Positions 1 to 5,130 of a stretch of DNA of 5,146 bases are shown here, piece by piece; within the stretch, counting starts at the first letter, position 1, and each line of letters opens with the position of its first letter. The position numbers and the translations under genes were made by a program. Under the pieces are notes generated by a model. The model was not told where the DNA came from and did not search any database. It worked only from the letters and a program-made list of their open reading frames with translations. The DNA lies in the NCBI RefSeq assembly GCF_018371055.1, contig NZ_JAGYZD010000123.1:1-5146 (forward strand). The letters run 5' to 3'. This stretch comes from Finegoldia magna. GTDB taxonomy: Bacteria; Bacillota; Clostridia; Tissierellales; Peptoniphilaceae.

Positions 1-249
1 CATGTTGACCTTCTTGGCTTCGATATCCTCAATCATGCGCTGAAAGTCAGGGCGGTCAAAACTGGTACCGCTCCAACCATCATCGACATAGGTATCGTAA
101 ACGGAAAGGCGATGCTGCTGAACAAATTCATTGAGCAGGGATTTCTGGTTGGTTACACTTTGGGATGGTCCTTCGGTCTCGTCCTCCTTTGATAAACGAA
201 TGTACAATGCGACATGGTAATCCATAGGGTTGCTTATTTCTAAGTACAT
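1..249 (-). CDS. Serine recombinase, N-terminal part (runs off left edge)
   Basis: This is the first 83 codons of a serine site-specific recombinase of the resolvase/invertase superfamily, the kind that excises and integrates mobilizable transposons, integrative elements and phages. The N-terminal catalytic fold is visible. LYIRLSKED at residues 15-23 holds the expected nucleophile Ser20 in the Y-x-R-x-S motif, followed by the conserved NQ pair at 34-35. The second family signature DGWSGTSFDRPDF lies at 57-69, where Arg66 is the conserved active-site arginine. The start is ATG at 249, preceded by a near-perfect AAGGAGG (255-261) five nucleotides upstream. The gene continues beyond position 1, so the zinc-ribbon/recombinase domain and DNA-binding C terminus cannot be seen. 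It follows a small ORF by 39 nt and probably shares its transcript. The first ~430 bases are close to half G+C, unlike the chromosome to the right, which supports horizontal origin. Whether it is a TnpX/TndX-like large recombinase or a phage integrase cannot be decided from this part. Confidence 0.9.
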   Translation of the reverse strand, partial: MYLEISNPMDYHVALYIRLSKEDETEGPSQSVTNQKSLLNEFVQQHRLSVYDTYVDDGWSGTSFDRPDFQRMIEDIEAKKVNM

Positions 250-288
250 AGTTTCCTCCTTGAAATAAGCGACCACTCATCGCAAACA

Positions 289-420
289 TTATACAACGGG
301 TTTCTCAGATATCGCAAGGATGCGGACAAGATAAAGCCGAAAAGACTCCTCCAGCAACTCAGCGAGGCTCTTTTCGGCTTCGGTATATATGCAGTGCACA
401 ACAGGCAAGGTTTGTTTCAT
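289..420 (-). CDS. 43-aa small protein upstream of the recombinase
   Basis: This is a short ORF of 43 codons plus TAA, starting MKQTLPVVHCIYTEAEKSL. It has an excellent ribosome binding site, AAAGGAGG (429-436), eight nucleotides before the ATG, and the next gene, the recombinase, begins 39 nt after its stop. A strong binding site, a spacing typical of an operon and G+C close to the recombinase suggest it is translated. From memory, small proteins with a similar 'LPVVH..YTE....LAELLEESFRLYL' layout occur just before serine recombinases in Firmicute integrative elements, but their function is unknown to me. No signal peptide, transmembrane segment or zinc motif is visible. The middle (about residues 16-33) could form one amphipathic helix. 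It might be a recombination accessory factor or a regulatory leader peptide; this is speculation. An inverted repeat lies within its coding sequence. Confidence 0.65.
   Translation of the reverse strand: MKQTLPVVHCIYTEAEKSLAELLEESFRLYLVRILAISEKPVV
334..380. repeat. Perfect 12-bp inverted repeat inside the small ORF
   Basis: The arms are AAGCCGAAAAGA at 334-345 and TCTTTTCGGCTT at 369-380, an exact 12-bp match separated by 23 nt. In the minus-strand transcript this would fold into a hairpin within the 43-aa coding region. No run of T follows the second arm on either strand, so it is not a standard terminator. It may be an RNA fold affecting expression of the small ORF and recombinase, a recombinase-related site, or chance. 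Confidence 0.6.
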
Positions 421-436
421 ACGTTCTACCTCCTTT

Positions 437-527
437 GTTCATCGTATGTAAAGGGGCAAATTTTCTTGCCTGTCCATGTTGTGAAATTGATTGAAGTTCC
501 CTAGCTGTACAAGCATCTTCAAAAAAT
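437..527. other. Gene-free junction between mobile element and rex region
   Basis: No convincing gene lies here. The stretch joins the higher-G+C element to the AT-rich chromosome and should hold the attachment site and the promoter of the small ORF-recombinase unit. I could not recognise a -35/-10 pair with good spacing on the minus strand. A short inverted repeat GGCAA-N6-TTGCC (455-470) is the only dyad I see and could be part of an attachment site; this is weak. Confidence 0.35.
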
Positions 528-545
528 TTGTAACATTCGTTACAA
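528..545. promoter_or_regulatory. 18-bp palindrome, possible Rex-type operator
   Basis: The sequence TTGTAAC-ATTC-GTTACAA is a perfect 7-bp dyad with a 4-bp spacer. Its length, its spacing and the outer TTGT...ACAA ends match the architecture of Rex operators (TTGTGAA-N4-TTCACAA, or TTGTTAA-N4-TTAACAA in clostridia). Two of the seven half-site positions (5 and 7) differ from either form. It lies just beyond the rex terminator, upstream of the mobile element. The dyad is directly visible; the link to Rex is inference. It could instead bind another dimeric regulator or be an attachment-related dyad. Confidence 0.4.
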
Positions 546-572
546 TAAAAAACGGCGTTATAAAACGCCGAA
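544..572 (-). terminator. Rho-independent terminator of rex
   Basis: A GC-rich hairpin of CGGCGTT and AACGCCG (553-570) with an ATAA loop is followed, in the minus-strand reading, by six T and then ATT. It starts seven nucleotides after the rex stop codon. There is no T-run on the plus-strand side, so it acts in the rex direction. Confidence 0.92.
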
Positions 573-577
573 TATAA

Positions 578-1225
578 TTAATTTTTAGTTCCTGGATAAT
601 CTGCCAAATTATTCATGTAGTATGTTAATGTGTATAAACTTTCATCAAGATGTACATTTTCTAATACAACATTTTTTGGTAATTTCAAATCCAATGAAGC
701 AAAATTCCAAATACCTTTTATGCCACCATCAACTAGCTTATCACAAACATCTTGAGCTACATCTGTTGGTAGGGCAATAACAGCTATTTCTGGTTTCTTT
801 TCTTTTAGATACTCTTCAATATTATCAATATCTCTGATTTCATAATCTGAAATTTTTGTACCTACTTTTTTACCATGGTCAAACACATCAACAATATTAA
901 AACCTGAAGATTTAAATCCTTTATAATTCATTATGGCTTTTCCAATATTTCCACAACCCAAAATGATCGCTTTATAAGATTTGTTTATTCCCATAATTTT
1001 TTCAATTTCTGATTTCAATTCTTCGACATTGTATCCGTATCCTTGTTGACCAAAACCACCGAAATGATTTAAATCTTGTCTAATTTGAGAAGCAGTTAAA
1101 CCTGTAATGCTGCTCAATTCTTGACTTGATACTCTTATTATTCCCTTTTGCTCGATCATTCCTAAATATCTGTAGTATTTTGGAAGTCTCTTAACAACAG
1201 CTAATGATACTCTTGCCCTTGCCAT
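578..1225 (-). CDS. rex: Redox-sensing transcriptional repressor Rex
   Basis: Rex is a cytoplasmic dimeric repressor that senses the NADH/NAD+ ratio. It binds operators when NAD+ dominates and releases them when NADH rises, controlling fermentation and respiration genes. The 215-aa length is typical. Residues 1-80 form the winged-helix DNA-binding domain, with the family pattern RQDLNHFGGFGQQGYGY at about 49-65. Residues 85-215 form the Rossmann domain, with the nucleotide-binding loop GCGNIG at 90-95 and an acidic residue (Asp116) near the end of the next strand, consistent with NAD(H) preference. GIWNFAS at 171-177 corresponds to the usual GI-x-NFAP, with Ser instead of Pro. The ATG at 1225 is preceded by GGAG (1233-1236) at good spacing. 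It is a single-gene unit with its own promoter and terminator. Identification is firm; its targets are not shown by the sequence. Confidence 0.96.
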   Translation of the reverse strand: MARARVSLAVVKRLPKYYRYLGMIEQKGIIRVSSQELSSITGLTASQIRQDLNHFGGFGQQGYGYNVEELKSEIEKIMGINKSYKAIILGCGNIGKAIMNYKGFKSSGFNIVDVFDHGKKVGTKISDYEIRDIDNIEEYLKEKKPEIAVIALPTDVAQDVCDKLVDGGIKGIWNFASLDLKLPKNVVLENVHLDESLYTLTYYMNNLADYPGTKN

Positions 1226-1255
1226 ATTATCACTCCATTCATTGTTATTAATATA

Positions 1256-1284
1256 ATTATATCAAAAAAATATTTTAATTTCAA
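1256..1284 (-). promoter_or_regulatory. Promoter of rex (sigma-A type)
   Basis: On the minus strand, TTGAAA (1279-1284) and a perfect TATAAT (1256-1261) are separated by exactly 17 bp. Transcription should begin near 1249, about 23 nt before the rex ATG. A single half-site-like TTGTTA (plus strand, 1242-1247) overlaps the start region but has no partner arm, so autoregulation by Rex is not demonstrated. Confidence 0.8.
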
Positions 1285-1309
1285 TAATTCTGCAATTAAT
1301 TTGAATAGC

Positions 1310-1344
1310 AAAAAATCAAGCAGACTTAACTGCTTGATTTTTTT
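1310..1344 (-). terminator. Terminator of cstA, nearly bidirectional
   Basis: A perfect 14-bp hairpin (1310-1323 pairing with 1330-1343; core ATCAAGCAG and CTGCTTGAT, loop ACTTAA) starts about three nucleotides after the cstA stop. In the cstA direction it is followed by TTTTTT. The matching A-run gives a T-run on the plus strand too, so it could terminate in both directions. It separates cstA transcription from the rex promoter. Confidence 0.92.
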
Positions 1345-1346
1345 AA

Positions 1347-2813
1347 TTATCCTATTAATTCAGATTTAGTTTGTCCAATTTTACCTTTTTTAATAACAAA
1401 TACTGTAAATAAAACTACGAATATGAAACCTACAATATAACTTGCTAAGTATCCATCCATTCCTAATCTCTTATCAAGTGAGAATCCCAAATCAGCATGC
1501 GCAATATAACTTGAAACTATAAATGCATAAAACATTCCTGGTATCATTGTTATAAAGTAATTTTTCTTATTGATATATAAATATACTGTAATCAACATTA
1601 AAGCAAATACAGCTACCAATTGATTAGTAAAACCGAAGTATCTCCATAATAAGTTAAATCCATTTCCATTTGTCTTGGCAAAATAAAGAATCGCGATAGC
1701 AAAAACATAAATTAGTAAGCTTAACAAAATTCTATTTTTAACAGATTTTTGACTTATATTGAATTGTTCACCTATCATTAAACGAAGTGATCTAAATGCA
1801 GTATCTCCACTTGTAATTGGTAATACAATTACTCCAATAATAGCGAACAAGCCACCAATTTTGCCCATAAAAGTTTTAGAAATTATACCAACCATCAAAG
1901 TAGCGTTAGTATCCAATGCTGTACCTCTATTGAAAAGTACCATGGCACCTGAAGCCCAACACATAGCTATAAGTCCTTCTGCAATCATCATATTGTAGAA
2001 TGTAGATCTTCCTTCATGTTCATTTTTTACTGTTCTAGAAATAAGTGTAATTTGTGATCCATGAAAACCTGAAAGAATTCCACAAGCAACCGTGATGAAA
2101 AATACAGGAATAAAGCTTTGGCCCAAAGGATGCTTACTTAATAAAACCCCTTCAGTAATATTGTGTAAATTAGCCCCACCATCTAAGAAAACTCCACCTA
2201 ATACACCAATAGCACTGACTATTAAAATAGCACCGAAAATAGGATAAACTCTTCCTATTATCTTATCAATCGGAAAAAGTGTAGCTAATAGATAATAAAT
2301 CAAAATAATTCCATATACAATCCAAATTATTCCTCCGTTGACATCCTTATGTAAAATGTCATTAACAATTAAATCTCCCGGCGTATAAATAAATACTACA
2401 CCAACTAAAAGCATTAATATCCAAATAATAATATTATAAACTTTATTAGTAGTTTTCCCCATATACTTTTTTATCATTTTTGGAACTTGAGCCCCTTCAT
2501 TTCTCATAGACATCATTCCTATGAAATAATCATGAGTTGCCCCAGCTAAAACACATCCAATTGGAATAGTTAGAAATGCTATAGGCCCAAATAAAATACC
2601 TTGAATCGGTCCCAAAATAGGTCCAGTTCCTGCGATATTTAGAAGTTCAATGAGTTGATTCTTCCATTTTTTCATTTCGACAAAGTCTACACCATCAGCC
2701 AGTGATGTTGCAGGTGTTATTCTATCGTCTGGTTGGAATACTTTTTCGCAGTATTTTCCGTAAAAATATCCACCTACGAATAAAATTAATATACCGATTA
2801 TAAATAAAATCAT
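1347..2813 (-). CDS. cstA: CstA-family carbon starvation/peptide transporter (short form)
   Basis: This is a cytoplasmic-membrane transporter of the CstA/BtsT family, whose studied members import peptides or pyruvate during nutrient limitation. The 488-aa protein has about 12 hydrophobic segments, beginning with residues 2-18. Family signatures are clear: NIAGTGPILGPIQG at 59-72, GATHDYFIGMMSMRNEG at 91-107, GFHGSQITLISRTVKNE at 249-265 followed by MMIAEG at 275-280, ITSGDTAFRSLRLMIG at 333-348, and LWRYFGFTNQL at 389-399. E. coli CstA and BtsT are about 700 aa, so this is the short form seen in many Firmicutes and other bacteria, complete rather than truncated. The ATG at 2813 has AGGGGG (2818-2823) four nucleotides upstream. 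It is a single-gene unit with its own promoter and terminator, between the folate operon and rex. The substrate (peptide, pyruvate or other) cannot be decided from sequence. The symbol is a family name, not proof of function. Confidence 0.93.
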   Translation of the reverse strand: MILFIIGILILFVGGYFYGKYCEKVFQPDDRITPATSLADGVDFVEMKKWKNQLIELLNIAGTGPILGPIQGILFGPIAFLTIPIGCVLAGATHDYFIGMMSMRNEGAQVPKMIKKYMGKTTNKVYNIIIWILMLLVGVVFIYTPGDLIVNDILHKDVNGGIIWIVYGIILIYYLLATLFPIDKIIGRVYPIFGAILIVSAIGVLGGVFLDGGANLHNITEGVLLSKHPLGQSFIPVFFITVACGILSGFHGSQITLISRTVKNEHEGRSTFYNMMIAEGLIAMCWASGAMVLFNRGTALDTNATLMVGIISKTFMGKIGGLFAIIGVIVLPITSGDTAFRSLRLMIGEQFNISQKSVKNRILLSLLIYVFAIAILYFAKTNGNGFNLLWRYFGFTNQLVAVFALMLITVYLYINKKNYFITMIPGMFYAFIVSSYIAHADLGFSLDKRLGMDGYLASYIVGFIFVVLFTVFVIKKGKIGQTKSELIG

Positions 2814-2846
2814 ATTTCCCCCTAATTAAAAATTTACTATGATATT

Positions 2847-2875
2847 ATAATAATATAAAGTCTATTAAAATTCAA
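2847..2875 (-). promoter_or_regulatory. Likely promoter of cstA
   Basis: On the minus strand, TTGAAT (2870-2875) is followed after 17 bp by TATTAT (2847-2852). Transcription would start near 2840, about 27 nt before the cstA ATG. An overlapping TATAAT lies 3 nt further downstream but at a 20-bp spacing. The region is very AT-rich, so chance matches are more likely than for the rex promoter. Confidence 0.55.
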
Positions 2876-2901
2876 AGAAAAATTTTAATTGTAACTTACT
2901 C

Positions 2902-2931
2902 ATCACCTTTTTATCTTATTTTTTAAGTGAT
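2902..2931. repeat. Imperfect dyad upstream of the cstA promoter
   Basis: ATCACcTT (2902-2909) and AAGTGAT (2925-2931) form a dyad with one bulged base and a spacer of about 15 nt. It sits about 27 bp upstream of the proposed cstA -35 box, a place where an activator or carbon-starvation regulator could bind. This is weak because the surrounding sequence is AT-rich and no known operator matches. Confidence 0.3.
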
Positions 2932-2960
2932 AATTTCAAGTTTTCATTTATTGTATTTTT

Positions 2961-2992
2961 AAATAAAAAACAACGACTTAAAAATCGTCGTT
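2961..2992 (-). terminator. Terminator of the folate operon
   Basis: In the minus-strand reading, AACGAC (2987-2992) pairs with GTCGTT (2972-2977) across a nine-base loop and is followed by G and six T, then ATTT. It begins about 13 nt after the folB-folK stop codon. The stem is only six base pairs but is GC-containing and well placed for a rho-independent terminator. Confidence 0.8.
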
Positions 2993-3005
2993 TTTAAAAA
3001 ATTTT

Positions 3006-3824
3006 CTATTTGTTTTCTAATTCATTTAGCAATTGTTCGAGTGTTTTATTTAAGACAGGATGCACAAAAAATTGTGCAAAATCATTTAATGGTTGCAATA
3101 CGAACTTTCTATCTTGAACATACGGATGAGGAACTTTCAAATCATCAGTATATATTATTTCGTTATCACAAAATAAGATGTCAATATCTATAGTTCTAGG
3201 TCCCCATTTTTCGTGCCTTTCTCTACCAAGATCTAACTCAATTTGTTGAGTTATTTTCAGCAAATCTTCAGGCTCTTCGTATGATTCTATTTCAACGGCA
3301 CAATTTAGAAAATCTTCCTGATCAGTTTTCCCCCAAGCTTTTGTAGTGTACATTTCAGACACGTTTTTTAATTCAATACTATTTGTGTTTTTCAATCTAT
3401 CAATAGCAGAATTAACATATTCTTGTTTATCTCCAATATTGGATCCTATTCCCAAAAAAAATCTTCTTTTTTTTCTGTTAATTGTCACTTTAACGGTATC
3501 AAGTGGCAAATTAATTGGAGCCCACGGTTTTTTTATTTCGACAGTAAGTTCTTGTACGATTTTGTATTTTTCAAATATAAACTCAACTAATTTATAAGCT
3601 ACTGTTTCTATTAAGTCTATTGATTCTGAACGAAAATAATCGTAAATTTCTTTACTTAAAACTCCATAGTGAATTGAATCTTCCAAATTATTGGAGGTTG
3701 CACCTTTTTTCATATTGTATCCCATCTTCAAAGTAACCAAAAATTTTTGTCCCAATTCTTTTTCAGATTGAAATACTCCATGGTTAGCGTATATTTCTAA
3801 ATCTTTTACTAAAAGGTAGTCCAT
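3006..3824 (-). CDS. folBK: Bifunctional FolB-FolK (dihydroneopterin aldolase + HPPK)
   Basis: This 272-aa fusion carries out two successive folate steps. Dihydroneopterin aldolase splits dihydroneopterin into 6-hydroxymethyl-7,8-dihydropterin and glycolaldehyde, and HPPK transfers pyrophosphate from ATP to that product. The FolB domain spans about 1-118. Visible features include HGVFQSEKELGQ (15-26, with a conserved Glu21), Tyr53, Glu73 in LIETVA and Lys99 in KPWAPI. The HPPK domain spans about 121-272. It shows LGIGSNIGD (124-132), WGKTDQEDFLN (164-174), LGRERHEKWGPRTIDIDIL (199-217) with the Mg-binding Asp213/Asp215, and VPHP (231-234) with RKFVLQPL (239-246). All key residues look intact in both domains. 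The ATG shares its A with the folP stop (TAATG), and AAGGA (3830-3834) lies five nucleotides before it, indicating coupled translation. Such fusions are known elsewhere; here the product of each domain feeds the next and then FolP upstream in the operon. Confidence 0.95.
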   Translation of the reverse strand: MDYLLVKDLEIYANHGVFQSEKELGQKFLVTLKMGYNMKKGATSNNLEDSIHYGVLSKEIYDYFRSESIDLIETVAYKLVEFIFEKYKIVQELTVEIKKPWAPINLPLDTVKVTINRKKRRFFLGIGSNIGDKQEYVNSAIDRLKNTNSIELKNVSEMYTTKAWGKTDQEDFLNCAVEIESYEEPEDLLKITQQIELDLGRERHEKWGPRTIDIDILFCDNEIIYTDDLKVPHPYVQDRKFVLQPLNDFAQFFVHPVLNKTLEQLLNELENK

Positions 3825-4639
3825 TATTTTCCTTCTCTTTTTATAGCCAAAGCCATTCTCATAGCATCATAACTTTCTTTTACATTGTGCACTCTGAAAA
3901 TTGAACATCCATTCATTACACCAATAGCAGTTGTTATTGCTGTTCCAAAATCTCTTTCAGTCGCTACATCTATTCCCATAGCTTTACCAATAAATCTTTT
4001 TCTACTCGTTCCCAATAAAACAGGATATCCCAAATCGACAAATTCTTTTATTCTATTTACAACTGTTAAATCTTTTTCATAATCTAGTGCAAATCCAACT
4101 CCCGGATCCAATATAATTAATTCTTCTTTTATTCCAGCTTTTTTTGCTAATTCAACTGATTCTAATGTTTCTCTATTTAAGTCCTTCATTAAGTCATTAT
4201 AATGATTGTTGTCTTTATTGTGCATTAATATTACTGGTATATCTAATTCCTTAGCAGTTTGTGCCATTTCTGGATCTGATTTCAATCCCCAAACATCGTT
4301 TAAAATATCTGCTCCTTCTTTCACAACTTCTCTCAAAGTATTAGCTTTGTAAGTGTCTAAAGAAATTGGAATATCAAAGTTTTCTCTTATTTTTCTAATA
4401 ATAGGAATAACTCTTTCAAGTTCTTGTTCAGATGACAAAGGAGTAAAGCCTGGTCTTGTTGATTCAGCCCCAATATCAATGATACTAGCTCCTTCCTTTA
4501 TCATATCTTCAACGTGTTTAACAGCTCTGTCAACATCATTCCATTTCCCACCATCAGAAAATGAATCTGGTGTTACATTCAAAATACCCATTATATATGC
4601 ATCGTTTTTAAAATCAAATTCTTTGTTTCTAATTAACAT
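3824..4639 (-). CDS. folP: Dihydropteroate synthase
   Basis: FolP condenses 6-hydroxymethyl-dihydropterin pyrophosphate with p-aminobenzoate to give dihydropteroate. It is the cytoplasmic target of sulfonamides. With the ATG at 4639 the protein is 271 aa, a normal length. The TIM-barrel signatures are all present: MGILNVTPDSFSDGG (17-31, Asn21), IDIGAESTRPG (54-64, Asp55), SLDT (93-96, Asp95), NDVWG (114-118), MHN (139-141), LDPGVGF (177-183, Asp178), TSRKRF (211-216, Lys214) and RVHN (249-252, Arg249, His251). An in-frame upstream TTG at 4654 would add five residues (MKGYK) and overlap the previous stop as TTGA. I prefer the ATG because AAAGGA (4646-4651) sits six nucleotides before it, whereas nothing comparable precedes the TTG. 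It is the middle gene of the folate operon, overlapping folBK by one base. The sequence alone does not show sulfonamide resistance. Confidence 0.96.
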   Translation of the reverse strand: MLIRNKEFDFKNDAYIMGILNVTPDSFSDGGKWNDVDRAVKHVEDMIKEGASIIDIGAESTRPGFTPLSSEQELERVIPIIRKIRENFDIPISLDTYKANTLREVVKEGADILNDVWGLKSDPEMAQTAKELDIPVILMHNKDNNHYNDLMKDLNRETLESVELAKKAGIKEELIILDPGVGFALDYEKDLTVVNRIKEFVDLGYPVLLGTSRKRFIGKAMGIDVATERDFGTAITTAIGVMNGCSIFRVHNVKESYDAMRMALAIKREGK

Positions 4640-4645
4640 TTTGTA

Positions 4646-4651
4646 TCCTTT
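4646..4651 (-). promoter_or_regulatory. Ribosome binding site deciding the folP start
   Basis: AAAGGA lies six nucleotides before the ATG at 4639 and overlaps the last base of the HD gene's TGA stop. Ribosomes ending the HD gene would be placed directly on it. It falls inside the longer TTG-started reading of folP, which argues against that start. Confidence 0.65.
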
Positions 4652-5130
4652 CAATAAATAACCGTTTTATTTTTCTTTTCTTCTGACCAATTACAAATAC
4701 TTCTAGCAGGACATCTAAAACACATCCTTGACAGCTTATCTGCTTTGTAAAAAATCTCTATAAATCTATCATCGTTTTCTTTATTAGTTCTATGATGTTT
4801 AATTGCACTTATTATTCGTTGTTTTGACTTTTCATCAAAATCCAAATCTTTCAAAATTTCTTGAGCAATTTCTTGTGATAATATACTGTGATTAATCCCA
4901 GTATCCACTTCGTCAGCTCTTCCCAAATCATGTAAAAGCGCTGTAACATATATTAAATCCTTATCAATATTCAGATTCTCTTCTAAATTAATAATATAGC
5001 AAATTCTAGCTACATCCATTAGATGGGAGAAATCGTGTTTACAAAAAACACGAGTTTTCTCATCATCTTCAATTTTATTTATTTTTTCATTAAATAAATT
5101 GTGATTAAGGACAATGTCAGTATTTTTCAT
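4651..5130 (-). CDS. HD-domain metal-dependent phosphohydrolase in folate operon
   Basis: This 159-aa cytoplasmic protein belongs to the HD superfamily of metal-dependent phosphohydrolases. The metal-ligand order is visible: His36 (in KHDFSH, with His32 nearby), His67-Asp68 (LLHDLGR), and Asp131 (KADKLSR). His81 and His112/His113 (KHHRTN) are further candidates, as in HD enzymes with two metals. A C-terminal cysteine cluster, CFRCPARSIC at 137-146 (Cys137, Cys140, Cys146), follows the last Asp; from memory similar clusters recur in Firmicute relatives. It is first of the visible folate genes and ends 11 nt before the folP ATG, so it is co-transcribed. By position it may remove phosphate from dihydroneopterin tri- or monophosphate, a step FolB needs and for which no other enzyme is visible here. 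HD enzymes also act on nucleotides and cyclic dinucleotides, so the substrate is unproven. The ATG at 5130 has only a partial binding site, GGGA, five nucleotides upstream; upstream sequence is cut after 16 bases. Confidence 0.85.
   Translation of the reverse strand: MKNTDIVLNHNLFNEKINKIEDDEKTRVFCKHDFSHLMDVARICYIINLEENLNIDKDLIYVTALLHDLGRADEVDTGINHSILSQEIAQEILKDLDFDEKSKQRIISAIKHHRTNKENDDRFIEIFYKADKLSRMCFRCPARSICNWSEEKKNKTVIY

Larger units (their letters stand above)
1..440. mobile_element. End of an integrated mobile element (partial)
   Basis: The left segment carries a serine recombinase and its small upstream ORF. Its base composition (about 48% G+C in the first 60 bases) is clearly higher than in the neighbouring chromosomal genes (about 22% in a sample from cstA). 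Recombinase genes of this family usually sit at one end of their element, so the chromosome-element junction probably lies between the small ORF's ribosome binding site (~436) and the palindrome and terminator behind rex (~528). The exact boundary and core dinucleotide cannot be placed because the other end is not in the window. It could be an integrative conjugative element, a mobilizable transposon, a prophage or a remnant of one. Confidence 0.6.

Noticed and set aside
439..516. A 25-codon minus-strand ORF (MLVQLGNFNQ...) ending just before the small ORF's ribosome binding site.
   Set aside because: No usable ribosome binding site precedes its ATG, and it crosses the probable chromosome-element junction. 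Its end position fits an operon, so it could be the tail of a truncated gene, but nothing supports translation.
366..545. A second open minus-strand frame overlapping the 43-aa ORF (containing ISQHGQARKF and MNKGGRTYETN).
   Set aside because: It overlaps the better-supported small ORF in another frame, has no start with a ribosome binding site and runs into the rex terminator/palindrome region. It is most likely a fortuitous open frame in a short region.
1242..1262. Possible Rex operator overlapping the rex transcription start.
   Set aside because: Only one half-site-like TTGTTA is present; no TAACAA or similar arm follows at the required spacing.
1759..1998. Plus-strand 79-codon ORF inside cstA.
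   Set aside because: It is an antisense shadow of the well-conserved cstA coding region, with no family resemblance or independent signals.
2868..2906. A 12-codon minus-strand ORF (MSKLQLKFFFEF) upstream of cstA with AAAGGTG before it.
   Set aside because: It is very short and lies upstream of the proposed cstA transcription start, overlapping the -35 box. An upstream promoter could make it a leader peptide, but nothing shows that.
3346..3597. Plus-strand 83-codon ORF inside folBK.
   Set aside because: It is antisense to the FolB-FolK junction, low in complexity, and its coding strand is clearly the minus strand.
4353..4661. Plus-strand 102-codon ORF opposite folP.
   Set aside because: It is a mirror of conserved FolP motifs, so it is a shadow frame. 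The same applies to the shorter one at 3885-4082.
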